The translations under genes were made by a program, and so were the position numbers. 46,290 nt of DNA from Myxococcales bacterium. GTDB lineage: Bacteria; Myxococcota; Polyangia; Fen-1088. The notes under the pieces are model-generated. The model searched no databases. It worked only from the letters and a program-made list of their open reading frames with translations, and was not told where the DNA came from. Shown here in pieces: positions 1 to 9,185 of this stretch. How positions within the stretch are numbered: the first letter of the stretch is position 1; each line of letters opens with the position of its first letter. Location: the NCBI GenBank assembly GCA_003153875.1, contig PMBY01000509.1, forward strand, positions 1 to 46,290. Direction: 5' to 3'.

Positions 1-738
1 GCGGCCTGGAGTCAGGCCTCGCTCGACGGGATCAACCGATGCACCAACGTGATCTTCGCCGTGGTGTCGGTCCCTGATGTCGCTGGCAAGGTCGGCCTCG
101 ACCACCACAATCGATTGATTTTCCGCCAGGGCCAGTGGTGCAGCGATCCCCTGCCCAAGGATGGCAGTTGCAATGACCCAAGTGCCTTGGCTCTCACGTC
201 CGTGTTCCAGAACACAGACACCGGCGAAATCCTGGACGCTGACCTGGAGGTCAATGCCACTGACTTCACCTGGGGCGACTACGTGGCCCATCCCGAGGAA
301 TCCGACGCACAGGATTTTCAGGGGGCGATCACCCACGAGTTCGGGCATGTCATCGGCTTGAGTCACACCTGCTTCAGCCCCGGCGGAACCTTTGCCGACG
401 GCACGCTCATCCCGCGGTCAACGGACAACCAGGGCAACCCGGTACCCGACTGCAATGCCGGCAACCTGCCCCCCATCATCACGCAGGCCACAATGTACGT
501 CTCCGTCTCAGCTGCCACGCCCGGTGCCGAGGTTGGACTGCGCAGCTTGTCGCCCGACGACGTCCATGCCGCGTGCGACATCTATCCCTTCGCCACCAAC
601 TTTGAGTGTGTCGCGCCGTCGGGATCTGGGTCAACCGGCGGAGGCTGTTCCTACCCGGGGCAGAGAGGCCGTGACTCTGTCGCTGGCGTGCTGGCGATCC
701 TCGCGCTCGGCCTGGCGTTCCGTCGGCGGCGTCAGTAG
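1..738 (+). CDS. Matrixin-like zinc metalloprotease, 3' part (5' end outside window)
   Basis: The frame is open to the left edge, so the true start is missing; an internal GTG at 49 is not a convincing start. The product carries the zinc-protease signature HEFGHVIGLSH (His codon at 334), the HExxHxxGxxH motif of metzincins of the matrixin (M10) type. A later TMY turn followed by an LSPDDV segment fits the Met-turn and end of the catalytic domain. The last 30 residues begin with a Cys after a Gly/Ser stretch, then a short hydrophobic segment (VAGVLAILALGLAF) and a terminal Arg cluster. This is the layout of MYXO-CTERM sorting tails, so the protease is probably processed at the Cys and held at the cell surface. 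It converges with the next gene (7 bp between stop codons). The family call is strong; the substrate is unknown. Confidence 0.85.
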   Translation, partial: AAWSQASLDGINRCTNVIFAVVSVPDVAGKVGLDHHNRLIFRQGQWCSDPLPKDGSCNDPSALALTSVFQNTDTGEILDADLEVNATDFTWGDYVAHPEESDAQDFQGAITHEFGHVIGLSHTCFSPGGTFADGTLIPRSTDNQGNPVPDCNAGNLPPIITQATMYVSVSAATPGAEVGLRSLSPDDVHAACDIYPFATNFECVAPSGSGSTGGGCSYPGQRGRDSVAGVLAILALGLAFRRRRQ

Positions 739-745
739 CGCAGGC

Positions 746-2611
746 TCACGGCTCGGGACAGTCCGCACGCTCGTCCTTCACTTGCAGCGACAGTTCCGTG
801 GGCAGGCCGCGAAGCAGATCGCAAGCTTTGTTCAGATGGCCTTGCTCGCGGTAGGCCCGGGACAAGAGCAGCCTGCCCTGTGGTTCGTCGGGGTCCAGGC
901 GCACGGCTTGCTCGAGCGCCGCGGTTGCGCCCTCGCGATCTCCCTTGACGGAGCGAACCATCCCCAGAATCTGGAGAGAAGCAGCCGGCACCCGCGCCGC
1001 CCGCACCGAAGCCTCCGCGGCTGCCTCGGCCGCGGGCAGTTCGTGCCGCCGAAGATGGGCCATGGCCAGCAGGCCGAGTAGGGTCGCGTCTGTCGGCTGT
1101 TCTGCCAGACCCGCCTGCATCTCGGCGGCGGCTTCGTCGGTTCGGCCCAGCAGAAGCAGCGAGCTGGCCAGCTTTCCCCGGATTTCCAGGCGAATCCAGC
1201 GAGGATCTCTCGTGGCTAGGTTGAGAGCTGTTTGGAATTCCTCGACGGCCCGCTGGAGGTCGCCAGCCTCGCGATAACCGTTGGCTCGGCCGAGATGCGC
1301 GCGCGCCTTGTACGGAGACTTGGCGACGCAATCACTCCAGAGCGCGAGCTTCGACTGCCAGAGGCCGACACGAAGATAGGTCGCTGTCGCGAGCGCGGCG
1401 CACAAGCAGGCCACAACCGCGACGAGAAAGACCGGCCGTCCGAGCCGGGGCAGGCGCTCGACCAGGCTGTCGGCCGCGATCGCGGCGGCGAGAAACACCC
1501 CCCATGACGCAAGGTACGTCCGATGTTCCATGAGGACATCGGCCAGCGGCACCACGCTGGAGGTGGGGGCCAAGAGGAGAAAGAACCAGATCACTCCGAA
1601 CGCAGCCAGGCGGCCCTTGGCTCCTACGCTGTCGGCACGCGAGCGGCATCGCAAGTAAAGGATTCCCGCACCCGCAAGCATCACGACGAGCACGAACCCG
1701 GAGCCGAGCACAACCGGATCGCCAAGGCCGCGTGCCACCGGGAAATCCCAGTCGACATTCTGTCCAGTGGGCCAGAAGAGCAGGCGCAGGTAGGTGACGA
1801 GCACGTGCCACTGGGTGAGAAAATAGCGACCCGGCGGCATGAACGGGATGAGGAAGCCCGCATCTTCGCCTTTCAGGCCAGCCACCGTGAGAACGGTCGT
1901 TGACAACGCGTAGGCAAGAAATGGGGCTGCCAGGGCCAGCTGTTTCAATGGTCGCAACAACGAGCCGCGCGGGCCGGGCAACAGCCCCATCAGAAGATAG
2001 GCAACCGGGAGCGTGGCCACGATGACCTTGGCGCTGAGCCCGAGTGCGAACAAGGCGAACGAAGCGAGGTAGAACCCAGCGCCCGCCGCACAGCGTCTGC
2101 GCCGCTCGGCCCGCAGAAGCAAGAGGAGCGATCCAAGGTAGAAAGCGGAAGCGAGCGATTCCGCACGCTGGGATATGTAGATCACCGCCTGGGTCTGCAG
2201 CGGGTGCAGGGCAAACACGGCCGTCACGGCCACAGCCAGCAAGTCCCGGCTGCCCGCGCCGCTGAGAGTGAGGATCTGCCTCGTGAAGAAGAACACCAGC
2301 AGGGTGGTTGCGAGATGAATGGCCAGATTCGTGAGATGAAAGGATAGCGGCGCCGGCCCCGCGGCCCAATAGTCGATGGCAAAGGTGAGATCGGTGAGAA
2401 CGCGCTTGCCGTGTATGGCGTCCAGGATCGAGGACGCCGTGAAGAAGTTCGCGAGATGCCGAATGCTGTGGCTGAACTGCACCGTGTGCAGGTCATCGAA
2501 CTGTAACGAGCCGTTCATTCCGCGGGCGTAGACCGCAACCGTGAGCAGGAGCAGCCCGGCCAGGACGGCCACGGTCAGAGTTCGTTGCGACGTCAGGGAT
2601 GGTCTGCTCAT
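746..2611 (-). CDS. TMTC-like polytopic membrane protein with C-terminal TPR repeats
   Basis: This 621-aa protein has about ten hydrophobic segments in its first ~420 residues, then TPR repeats to the C-terminus (the KARAHLGRANGYREAGD and EPQGRLLLSRAYREQGH regions). A FDD motif just after the first membrane segment, the FHLTNLAIHLAT helix and the HPLQTQAV..SQRAESLAS motif match the TMTC family, whose eukaryotic members are O-mannosyltransferases of GT-C fold; the early acidic pair is where the catalytic Asp sits in such enzymes. Membrane sugar transfer is therefore a reasonable inference but is not shown. A paralogue with the same motifs lies at 11295-13241. The start is ATG at 2611. It diverges from the lipoprotein gene at 2796, and the shared 184-bp gap holds a PHO-box-like array. 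Confidence 0.8.
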   Translation of the reverse strand: MSRPSLTSQRTLTVAVLAGLLLLTVAVYARGMNGSLQFDDLHTVQFSHSIRHLANFFTASSILDAIHGKRVLTDLTFAIDYWAAGPAPLSFHLTNLAIHLATTLLVFFFTRQILTLSGAGSRDLLAVAVTAVFALHPLQTQAVIYISQRAESLASAFYLGSLLLLLRAERRRRCAAGAGFYLASFALFALGLSAKVIVATLPVAYLLMGLLPGPRGSLLRPLKQLALAAPFLAYALSTTVLTVAGLKGEDAGFLIPFMPPGRYFLTQWHVLVTYLRLLFWPTGQNVDWDFPVARGLGDPVVLGSGFVLVVMLAGAGILYLRCRSRADSVGAKGRLAAFGVIWFFLLLAPTSSVVPLADVLMEHRTYLASWGVFLAAAIAADSLVERLPRLGRPVFLVAVVACLCAALATATYLRVGLWQSKLALWSDCVAKSPYKARAHLGRANGYREAGDLQRAVEEFQTALNLATRDPRWIRLEIRGKLASSLLLLGRTDEAAAEMQAGLAEQPTDATLLGLLAMAHLRRHELPAAEAAAEASVRAARVPAASLQILGMVRSVKGDREGATAALEQAVRLDPDEPQGRLLLSRAYREQGHLNKACDLLRGLPTELSLQVKDERADCPEP

Positions 2612-2674
2612 CGAGCGGCCGGATACTACGCGCGCAAACCCGAGTTTCCTGCCGCCCTTTGCGCCAATTGCGAC

Positions 2675-2714
2675 CTGTCACGTTCCGGTCACTAAGTTGT
2701 CGCAAATCCCTCAC
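2675..2714 (+). promoter_or_regulatory. PHO-box-like array, four half-sites at 11-bp steps
   Basis: Four 7-bp half-sites follow each other with exact 4-bp spacers: CTGTCAC at 2675, CGGTCAC at 2686, TTGTCGC at 2697 and CCCTCAC at 2708. The E. coli PHO box is built the same way (CTGTCAT repeated every 11 bp). The array lies between divergent genes, 82 bp before the lipoprotein start at 2796. The regulator is inferred; the periodicity is seen directly. Confidence 0.6.
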
Positions 2715-2795
2715 CCAGCATGCCCGGCAAACCCGCGTAGAAAGCAGCCGCACAAGGCCTGCTGGCCAGATGACTATCCTCGTGGCTGACAATTC

Positions 2796-4832
2796 ATGAA
2801 CCCGACTATCCCCCAATACTCAGGAATCTGCGCGGCGCTGGTGGCGCTGGTGTGCGGTCTTTGGGGCTGCGGCAGCAGCGCAAAGACACCCATCGTCGAC
2901 GCGAGTCCTTCAACCGTCGATGCGGCTGGTTCCAGCCTCGATGTAGGTGGTCCTGGCGTCGAAGCGGGCGTGGACATGGGCACGATTGATGCCCCGACGT
3001 GCCCGGCCTCCTGCGACGACAAGAACGACTGCACCATCGATAGTTGCGATCCCAACACCTTCCAGTGCGTAAACCTGCCCGTGCCTGACAACACGAGCTG
3101 CCAGGGCCGGGCCTGCACGACGAACAGCGTTTGCAGGGGCGGCATTTGTTACGACGGACCTTTCAAGACTTGCACAGCAACGGATCAGTGCCACGCGGCC
3201 GGCGTGTGCGATCCCGGGACCGGGGAGTGCACCAATCCAAACTCCCAGAACGGAAAACAGTGCGACGATGGGTTGAAGTGCACTGCAGGCGATCAGTGCC
3301 TGAACGGCGTGTGCCAGGGAAAACCCTTCTGCCCGAGCTTTGCAAGCTGCGACCCCGATACGGGTTTCTGCCACGGCGACGCTGGCCAGTCCGTGTTCCC
3401 CACCGCGGTGTCGGCACGGATCTTCCAAAACGTGGAGGGTCCGTCGAATGGCAACGGTCTGGTGCGAACATCAGGCGGGAGTATTTTCATGGCCGGAGAC
3501 TTCTTCGACACGACGGATCTAGGCAGCGGGCCCATCACCACAGATCCGCCGCGCGACCAGACCGACACGGACATCTTCATCGCCGAGATCGACCCTAGCA
3601 CGGGAAAGGCGACGTGGACTCGGTCCTTTCCCGGTGCGCAGAGCCAGGGCGTCATGGCCTTTACCGTGAGCGGTTCCGGCCAGGTGGGACTCGTGGGTCC
3701 TTTTTCCGGAGACATAATGTTAGGTAACACCGAGTTGGATGCGCGATCCGGAGATCAGTACATCCTCGGGGCCAGTTCGACGGATGGCAGCGGGCTGTGG
3801 GCTCGGCGGGTCAAGTTTTCTTCTAGCGCTTCGCAATCAACCGGCTTGCGCGGAATAGCCGGGGATCCGAGTCTTCAGCCTCTGGGGGCCGCCTTCGTCC
3901 TGTGTGGAACTGCAAACCAAGACGGCACGGATCTTTCCCCGTCGCTCCAGGGAAAGGCAAACTGGCAGGGCGGCACTGACATCGTTCTGGCGGGTCTTGA
4001 CGGTGCGACCGGCCAAAACCTCTGGGTGGCACAGGTGGGCGGTACCAATGACGAGGATTGCGCCGCGGTGGCCATGGACGGGCAATCGAACACATATATC
4101 GTAGGTACGTACCGATTCGGCAGCGTTGTAAAGTTCGGCACTCTCTCTGCGCTGCCAATAGTGAGCGAGCCCAATGTCGTCCAGATGTTCGTGGCCAAGT
4201 TGGCTCCCCCAGGCTCGTCCAGCGTTGCTGATGCAGGTGCCCAAGATCTGTCCGGCAGTCTCAATGCCCTGTGGGCCGTGTCTCTCGGCGAAGGGCAATC
4301 GACCATTGTTCCCACATCGGTGCTTGCACTCGGTTCCGATGTCGTCGTGCTCGGCACTATCCCGTCTGGAGGGCTCCTGAACGGCGTGGACCTGGGCGGA
4401 TCCACCACCTTCCTCGCAAAATTCAATGGGTTAGATGGGAGTGTGGACTGGATCAAGGGCGTAGGCGTCCGCGGGGACGCCTCGGTGACGGCCATGGCAG
4501 AAGGTGCGAAGGGGGGACTTCTCTTGACCGGAATGTACTTCCAAGCATTCACGCTAGGAACGACGCAAGTACCGGCTCCCAACTCCTCCCAAGGAGCGAC
4601 CTTTGTTACGCAATTGGATAGAAACGGAGACATCCTGGCAGCGAAGGGCTTCGTACAGCCGACCCAGGGCAACCGGCCAGCAGGGGTGATAGGCTTGATG
4701 GGTGGGTCCGGCGATGAGTCGGGCGGCAGTCTGCTGCTCATCTCTTTCATAGGAAATCTGGATCTGGGCCCGCCGGTCGGCGCGATCAGCAGCAGCGCCT
4801 CGGCGATCTGTGCAGCCACCCTGGCGCCCTAG
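2796..4832 (+). CDS. Lipoprotein with Cys-rich N-terminal block and SBBP-like beta-propeller
   Basis: This 678-aa protein starts with a signal peptide ending in the lipobox LWGC (Cys25); Gly follows the Cys, so it is not an inner-membrane-retention type. After an Ala/Asp/Val linker, residues ~69-195 hold a dense Cys block of CxxxNDCTxxxCD and CxGGxC units. The rest is repeats in which an acidic GD(x)C/Q turn, an AMDGQSNTYIVGTY-like strand and a TG(K/Q)xxW strand alternate, as in SBBP-type beta-propellers. It is the first of three same-direction paralogues (with 4953-6836 and 6919-9048), and both of its modules reappear in the 1153-aa lipoprotein at 21852-25313. No enzyme motif is visible; a binding or adhesion role at the surface is a guess. 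The four-repeat PHO-box-like array lies just upstream. Confidence 0.8.
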   Translation: MNPTIPQYSGICAALVALVCGLWGCGSSAKTPIVDASPSTVDAAGSSLDVGGPGVEAGVDMGTIDAPTCPASCDDKNDCTIDSCDPNTFQCVNLPVPDNTSCQGRACTTNSVCRGGICYDGPFKTCTATDQCHAAGVCDPGTGECTNPNSQNGKQCDDGLKCTAGDQCLNGVCQGKPFCPSFASCDPDTGFCHGDAGQSVFPTAVSARIFQNVEGPSNGNGLVRTSGGSIFMAGDFFDTTDLGSGPITTDPPRDQTDTDIFIAEIDPSTGKATWTRSFPGAQSQGVMAFTVSGSGQVGLVGPFSGDIMLGNTELDARSGDQYILGASSTDGSGLWARRVKFSSSASQSTGLRGIAGDPSLQPLGAAFVLCGTANQDGTDLSPSLQGKANWQGGTDIVLAGLDGATGQNLWVAQVGGTNDEDCAAVAMDGQSNTYIVGTYRFGSVVKFGTLSALPIVSEPNVVQMFVAKLAPPGSSSVADAGAQDLSGSLNALWAVSLGEGQSTIVPTSVLALGSDVVVLGTIPSGGLLNGVDLGGSTTFLAKFNGLDGSVDWIKGVGVRGDASVTAMAEGAKGGLLLTGMYFQAFTLGTTQVPAPNSSQGATFVTQLDRNGDILAAKGFVQPTQGNRPAGVIGLMGGSGDESGGSLLLISFIGNLDLGPPVGAISSSASAICAATLAP

Positions 4833-4952
4833 TCGGCGATTCTCGATAGCGACACTGTAAAATCACAAATGTTTCACCTGGGCCTGTCACCGGCAACGGT
4901 ATCAATGCCCAAGCCTAACCCCCAGCAGGGGCCCAACCACAGCGAGGAAAAC

Positions 4953-6836
4953 ATGATCCGACACGCACAAAGAGGTATCAGGGTTTGCAGAATGCTCTCG
5001 TTGACGGGGGCGGCGGTAGCCATGTTGAACGCCGGCTGCAGCAGTTCAAGTACCAGCTCCAAGCCGTTGCCGGACGCCGCTCAGCCGAAGCTGGACGCAC
5101 CGCCTAGCACACCGGACGTGGGCGTGGATCTTGCCGTGAGTACCGGCGGAACAGGCGGTGGTGGGTCCGGTGGAACAGTGGGTTTGGATGCCGCGCCCGA
5201 CCACGCGCCGACAGGTGGAACAGACGCGGGTGGAACCGGGGGAACAGTGGCTATTGATGCCTCGCCCGATCTGTCGGCGAGCAAAATGGACGGTGGCGAA
5301 ACCGGGGGAACGATGGTCCCTGATGCCCCGCCCGATCACCCGGTTGCCGGCCCAGACGCGCCAGGCGATGCCGGTGTGGGCCCGGATGCCGACGCAAGCG
5401 ATAGCGGCGAAGCTGGTGCGTTCGTCTGTCCGAGTCCCGAATGGGCATCGTCCTACAGCAGCGTGCCGGCGCTGGACACCGTCGCATGGGACAAGGACGG
5501 AAGCCTAATCACCGGCGCGAGTGTCTATTCCAGCACAACCGGCACAACCGTTTTCGGCTCAATACCCCTGCCGAATCTCGGCGGCGATGCGGACATCCTT
5601 GTCGCGAAGATCGACCGGAGTTCCGGAAAGCCGTCCTGGGTTTTCACGGCAGGTGATTCCTCTGGGCAGTACGTGACGGGCACTGCGGTTAGCAGTGCCG
5701 GCGTGGGTATCATCGGCAACTTCATGGGGAGTTTGGACATGTTCAACGGAACCCAACCGGACAAAGTCATCGTCAATCCAGGAGCGAGTCCAATCGACTT
5801 TATCGCCGGTCTCGCTGACGACGGCAGCATTGGGTTATGGGCTACCAAGGTGAACCTGGGAGACGGACAGCTCGACGCCATCGCTGGCCTGCCAGGGAAA
5901 GACTACTTCGTCGTGTGCGGCGCGGCGACGAACAACGCTGGCAGTCTCGCTGTCACTGGAACCACCACACCGCCTGGAACGCCAGGCGGGGGAAATGACG
6001 TGATCGTGGCGGCTGTGAAGGCCAGTGATGGCACTATCCTTTGGTCTCACCTGTTCGGCGGCGCGGGGGACCAAACGTGCCTAGCCGCGGCGCTGGACGA
6101 CAACGGCAACGCCATCTTCGCTGGAACCTATGCCGGAACGCTGGATCTCGGCCTTGGGGCGCTCTCTCCGGCGCCCACTGGCGCAGCAGACCAAATCATG
6201 TGGGTCGCGAAACTCAATGGCAAGACCGGGGCGACCATGGCCGCCAAGGCCTTCGGCACCAAGGGAAGTGTGGAGCCCGCCGCGCTCGCCACCGATTCTC
6301 TCGGGAATGTGATTGCCGCCGGTACGTTCAACGCCGGTGTAGCCTTCGGAAGCACAACGTTCGCCGCACCAGCGGGGCAGTTCGATGCTTTCGCCGTGAA
6401 ACTGGATACGAACTTGGCGCCCTCCTGGGCGCAGCATTGGGGAGGCCCCGCGGGCGCCTCCGCGGGCTGCTCCGCCGTGGCAGTGGATTCGATGGGCAAC
6501 GCCACTGCTGCGGGCACATTCACGAATACGATCAACGAAGGCCTCGGGAGTTTTGTTCTGACTGAATCGCCTGGAGGCAGCCCTAGTGTTGTGGTTCCCT
6601 TCGTGGTGACCCTCGATGCGAGCACCGGTCATGCCCTGTGTGCACACGCGTATAGTGACGGGGCCTCGAATGGTGCATGGGCTAACGGAGTCGCCGTCAA
6701 CCGCTGGGCAGCCGGGGTGAACCAGGACGCGACCGCTGTTGTCGGCGGCTTCCTGAAGATAATTGACTTTCCTCCTCCCGCGACTCCACTCAGCACGACA
6801 GTGGCCGGCGGCAGCGGCTATATGATGCGCATGTAG
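4953..6836 (+). CDS. Lipoprotein with Gly/Thr/Asp linker and SBBP-like beta-propeller
   Basis: I chose ATG 4953 because GCGAGG lies about 6 bases upstream; an open frame extends to 4869 but lacks a comparable ribosome site. The 627-aa product has a signal peptide ending NAGC (Cys29). A low-complexity stalk of ~125 residues follows, containing three imperfect copies of a GGT...DAxPD unit (residues ~73-135). A propeller region runs from about residue 158 to the end, with motifs such as FGGAGDQTC, DDNGNAIFAGTY and DSLGNVIAAGTF. That pattern is shared with the genes at 2796 and 6919. The stalk suggests the propeller is held away from the membrane. No catalytic motif was found and the ligand is unknown. 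A single PHO-type half-site at 4884 stands alone, so I do not call an operator. Confidence 0.8.
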   Translation: MIRHAQRGIRVCRMLSLTGAAVAMLNAGCSSSSTSSKPLPDAAQPKLDAPPSTPDVGVDLAVSTGGTGGGGSGGTVGLDAAPDHAPTGGTDAGGTGGTVAIDASPDLSASKMDGGETGGTMVPDAPPDHPVAGPDAPGDAGVGPDADASDSGEAGAFVCPSPEWASSYSSVPALDTVAWDKDGSLITGASVYSSTTGTTVFGSIPLPNLGGDADILVAKIDRSSGKPSWVFTAGDSSGQYVTGTAVSSAGVGIIGNFMGSLDMFNGTQPDKVIVNPGASPIDFIAGLADDGSIGLWATKVNLGDGQLDAIAGLPGKDYFVVCGAATNNAGSLAVTGTTTPPGTPGGGNDVIVAAVKASDGTILWSHLFGGAGDQTCLAAALDDNGNAIFAGTYAGTLDLGLGALSPAPTGAADQIMWVAKLNGKTGATMAAKAFGTKGSVEPAALATDSLGNVIAAGTFNAGVAFGSTTFAAPAGQFDAFAVKLDTNLAPSWAQHWGGPAGASAGCSAVAVDSMGNATAAGTFTNTINEGLGSFVLTESPGGSPSVVVPFVVTLDASTGHALCAHAYSDGASNGAWANGVAVNRWAAGVNQDATAVVGGFLKIIDFPPPATPLSTTVAGGSGYMMRM

Positions 6837-6855
6837 TCGATTCGCGGGCTCATCT

Positions 6856-6883
6856 GGGAGGGGGATTCTGCGGTCCCTCTCCC
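6856..6883 (+). terminator. Hairpin after the second propeller lipoprotein gene
   Basis: A 10-bp stem (one G-U pair) is formed by 6856-6865 and 6874-6883 with an 8-base loop, 20 bp after the stop at 6836. No T-run follows, so it may be a weak or Rho-assisted terminator, or an RNA-stabilising hairpin. Confidence 0.35.
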
Positions 6884-6918
6884 TACGAGCCCACCACGAG
6901 AGGCATGCTGGATTCTCT

Positions 6919-9048
6919 ATGGCGTCAGCCCAGCTCAATACTCACCTGCACCGCTTCGGAGTCCTCGCTACGCTGCTCATCTTGGTCGTGGGCTGCAAGA
7001 ATGGCTCGAACGAGAAAGTGGACGCAGGACAACGCAAGTACTGCACAAGCTCCGACGCGGGAGCCGATAGGGGCGTCGGCGATGGTTTCCAGGCCGGGGA
7101 TGCCGCAGACGCTGGCGCGGGAATGGACCTGGCGGTCGAGGGGCCTGGCCCGGTCGACGTTCCTGTTCCGCGCGTCGATGGCAGGACCGCGAACATGGGC
7201 GATGCCCTTGGCGACGGTGGGGATTCGGGACCCACTGATCTAGCTACGGGCATGGGGGGATCGGATGGAGGCGGCGGCACGGCTGGAACTGGAGGGACCA
7301 CTGCCGCTGGCGGGGCCGTTGGTACTGGCGGCAGCAGCACAGCGGGAACTAGCGGGGCCGTTGGCCCGGACGCCTCGCCGGATCTGCGGCCAGATGCGGG
7401 TAGCACCACCGCGCCAACGGATCTCGGATCGGGTGACACCGGCAGCGCGGCTGACATCGGCGACGTGCGTGGCGATAGCGGCGCGCCCGACGCCCGTGCT
7501 GATCTAGCCTTGCCGGCACCGGACGCGTCGGCGGACGCACCGTCGCCTGACTCGCCGGCCAACCACCCCGACGGCCCCCAAGCCGTCTGCAACCTGTCGG
7601 CGTCCAACTGGGCGCAGGCGTGGGACAGCCACGTAACTCTGGCTGGGCTCGCGACATCGGGGGACGGAACCCTCTGGGCTACAGGCGTTCTCTACGAGCC
7701 CTTCGATTTCGGGACGGGCCCTATTCTTTACACCGACCCTCCGCCGGACCCCAACAGCCTTGTGGCGGGTATTGCTGACGTTTTCCTGGTCAAGCTGGAT
7801 CCCACGACTGGCCTGGCAACAGCCGCCTTTGACTTCGGGGACAGCTCCCACAGCGATCAGGAGGCCGTTGCTGTGGCTGTCTCCCAGAAAGGGAATGTGA
7901 ACGTCACTGGCTTCTTTACCGGCGAGATTGACTTCGACCCCAATGCGGTCAACACCCTGTTCGGAGGTAGTGCGACTCTCAGCTACTACGCCACGTTCGC
8001 CGGCACCTCGACTGGAAGCACGCCCATCCTTATCGCGGCGCATGCCGTCGATTTGGGCAATGGCACGCTCGTCGCCAATGGTTCGAACCCGGGCGTGGAT
8101 GCCTTCGTCATCTGCGGCAATGCCGACAAAGCCGTCCCGCTCTGGAATTCGACTTCGAGGACGAGCTCCCCGGCCGGCCTGCTCAAGCCGACAGCGGCGA
8201 CCTACGTTGATGGACTGGACATCGTGGTGGCCATGATCGACGCGTCCGACGGGACCGTGATCTGGGGCAAGCAGCTTGGTGGCACTGGTGACCAGACCTG
8301 TGAGTCGGCGACCATCGACAACAACGGGGACGTGATCATCGCCGGAAACTACGGCGGCACCCTGGACTTTGGTGGCGGACCCCTTCCCTCAGTTCCCTCT
8401 GGTGCGGCGAACATCTACGTTGCCAAGCTGGGCGGGGCAGACGGCCACTACATAGCGGCCGGCGGCTGGGGCTCGGGCGGTCGGTCGGACGCCAGTGGCG
8501 TGACGGTGGATCCCAGCAACAACATCGTGCTGGCGGGGACGATTGGGGGTGGCGTCAACTTTGGCGGCGGCGTCAGCATCGGGAACGCCGGTCTGACTGA
8601 CGCCTTCGTGGCAAAGTTCTCCTCCCCGACGAGCACCTCGGCTCTCACTCCGTTGTGGGCGAAGTCGTTCGGCGACAACGTCAAAGACCAGAGCGCAAAC
8701 ACGGTTGCCTGCGATTCGCTCGGCAATATCTACATTGCTGGCACGTACGAGGGCAGCCTGGGCTCGTTCCTCGGCCTGAGCTTGCCCCTTAGCAGCGGTC
8801 GCAATGCCTGGTCGGCCGAGTTGGTCCCGGACGGCTCGACTTTGCAGTGCGCGCAGTCCTACGGCGTCCCGGCTGGCACCGATGGCGTCACCAGCATAGC
8901 GGTGGCGCGCGCCGCCACGGGGGCTCTCTCCGACGCCGTGTTCATGGGTGGCTCCTTCTCGAGCAAGATCACGTTCGGGAGCAAGGTTCTCGACACTGGC
9001 AAGGGCTCGACGTTCGCTCCCTTCGTGACCCGCTTCGCACCACCGTAG
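6919..9048 (+). CDS. Lipoprotein with long linker and SBBP-like beta-propeller
   Basis: This 709-aa product has a signal peptide ending LVVGC (Cys26). A stalk of about 190 residues rich in Gly, Asp, Ala and Thr (repeated GGT and DAxxD units) precedes a propeller region of about 490 residues. Repeat motifs include GGTGDQTCESATIDNNGDVIIAGNYGG and related VDPSNNIVLAGTI strands. The propeller is a very close relative of the C-terminal half of the protein at 21852-25313. Over 8480-8619 against 24760-24899 I count about 11 mismatches in 140 bases, which suggests a recent duplication or gene conversion. It is third in a row of paralogues after 2796 and 4953. No enzymatic motif is seen; function unknown. 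Confidence 0.8.
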   Translation: MASAQLNTHLHRFGVLATLLILVVGCKNGSNEKVDAGQRKYCTSSDAGADRGVGDGFQAGDAADAGAGMDLAVEGPGPVDVPVPRVDGRTANMGDALGDGGDSGPTDLATGMGGSDGGGGTAGTGGTTAAGGAVGTGGSSTAGTSGAVGPDASPDLRPDAGSTTAPTDLGSGDTGSAADIGDVRGDSGAPDARADLALPAPDASADAPSPDSPANHPDGPQAVCNLSASNWAQAWDSHVTLAGLATSGDGTLWATGVLYEPFDFGTGPILYTDPPPDPNSLVAGIADVFLVKLDPTTGLATAAFDFGDSSHSDQEAVAVAVSQKGNVNVTGFFTGEIDFDPNAVNTLFGGSATLSYYATFAGTSTGSTPILIAAHAVDLGNGTLVANGSNPGVDAFVICGNADKAVPLWNSTSRTSSPAGLLKPTAATYVDGLDIVVAMIDASDGTVIWGKQLGGTGDQTCESATIDNNGDVIIAGNYGGTLDFGGGPLPSVPSGAANIYVAKLGGADGHYIAAGGWGSGGRSDASGVTVDPSNNIVLAGTIGGGVNFGGGVSIGNAGLTDAFVAKFSSPTSTSALTPLWAKSFGDNVKDQSANTVACDSLGNIYIAGTYEGSLGSFLGLSLPLSSGRNAWSAELVPDGSTLQCAQSYGVPAGTDGVTSIAVARAATGALSDAVFMGGSFSSKITFGSKVLDTGKGSTFAPFVTRFAPP
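8480..8619 (+). repeat. Propeller segment nearly identical to 24760-24899
   Basis: By-eye alignment gives about 11 differences in 140 bases without gaps, including a stretch of about 30 identical bases, against the segment at 24760-24899 roughly 16 kb away. Flanking propeller sequence is also similar but less so. Confidence 0.8.
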
Positions 9049-9185
9049 CAACAGCCATCGCCATCCTGAGTTTCACCGACGGGAAGAGCGGCCTGGCACG
9101 ATCGACGCGAGTCGGCGGAGAGTTCACACCACAACCAGTGTCTCGCCTGCTATGTCAATGTTGATGGCAACCGATCCATCACGTC

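Noticed and set aside
4884..4890. Single CTGTCAC half-site before the second propeller gene
   Set aside because: No partner at 11 bp on either side.
8079..8092. tRNA T-arm-like sequence (GGTTCGAACCC)
   Set aside because: It lies inside the propeller lipoprotein coding sequence, and no acceptor, D-arm or anticodon stem can be placed around it.
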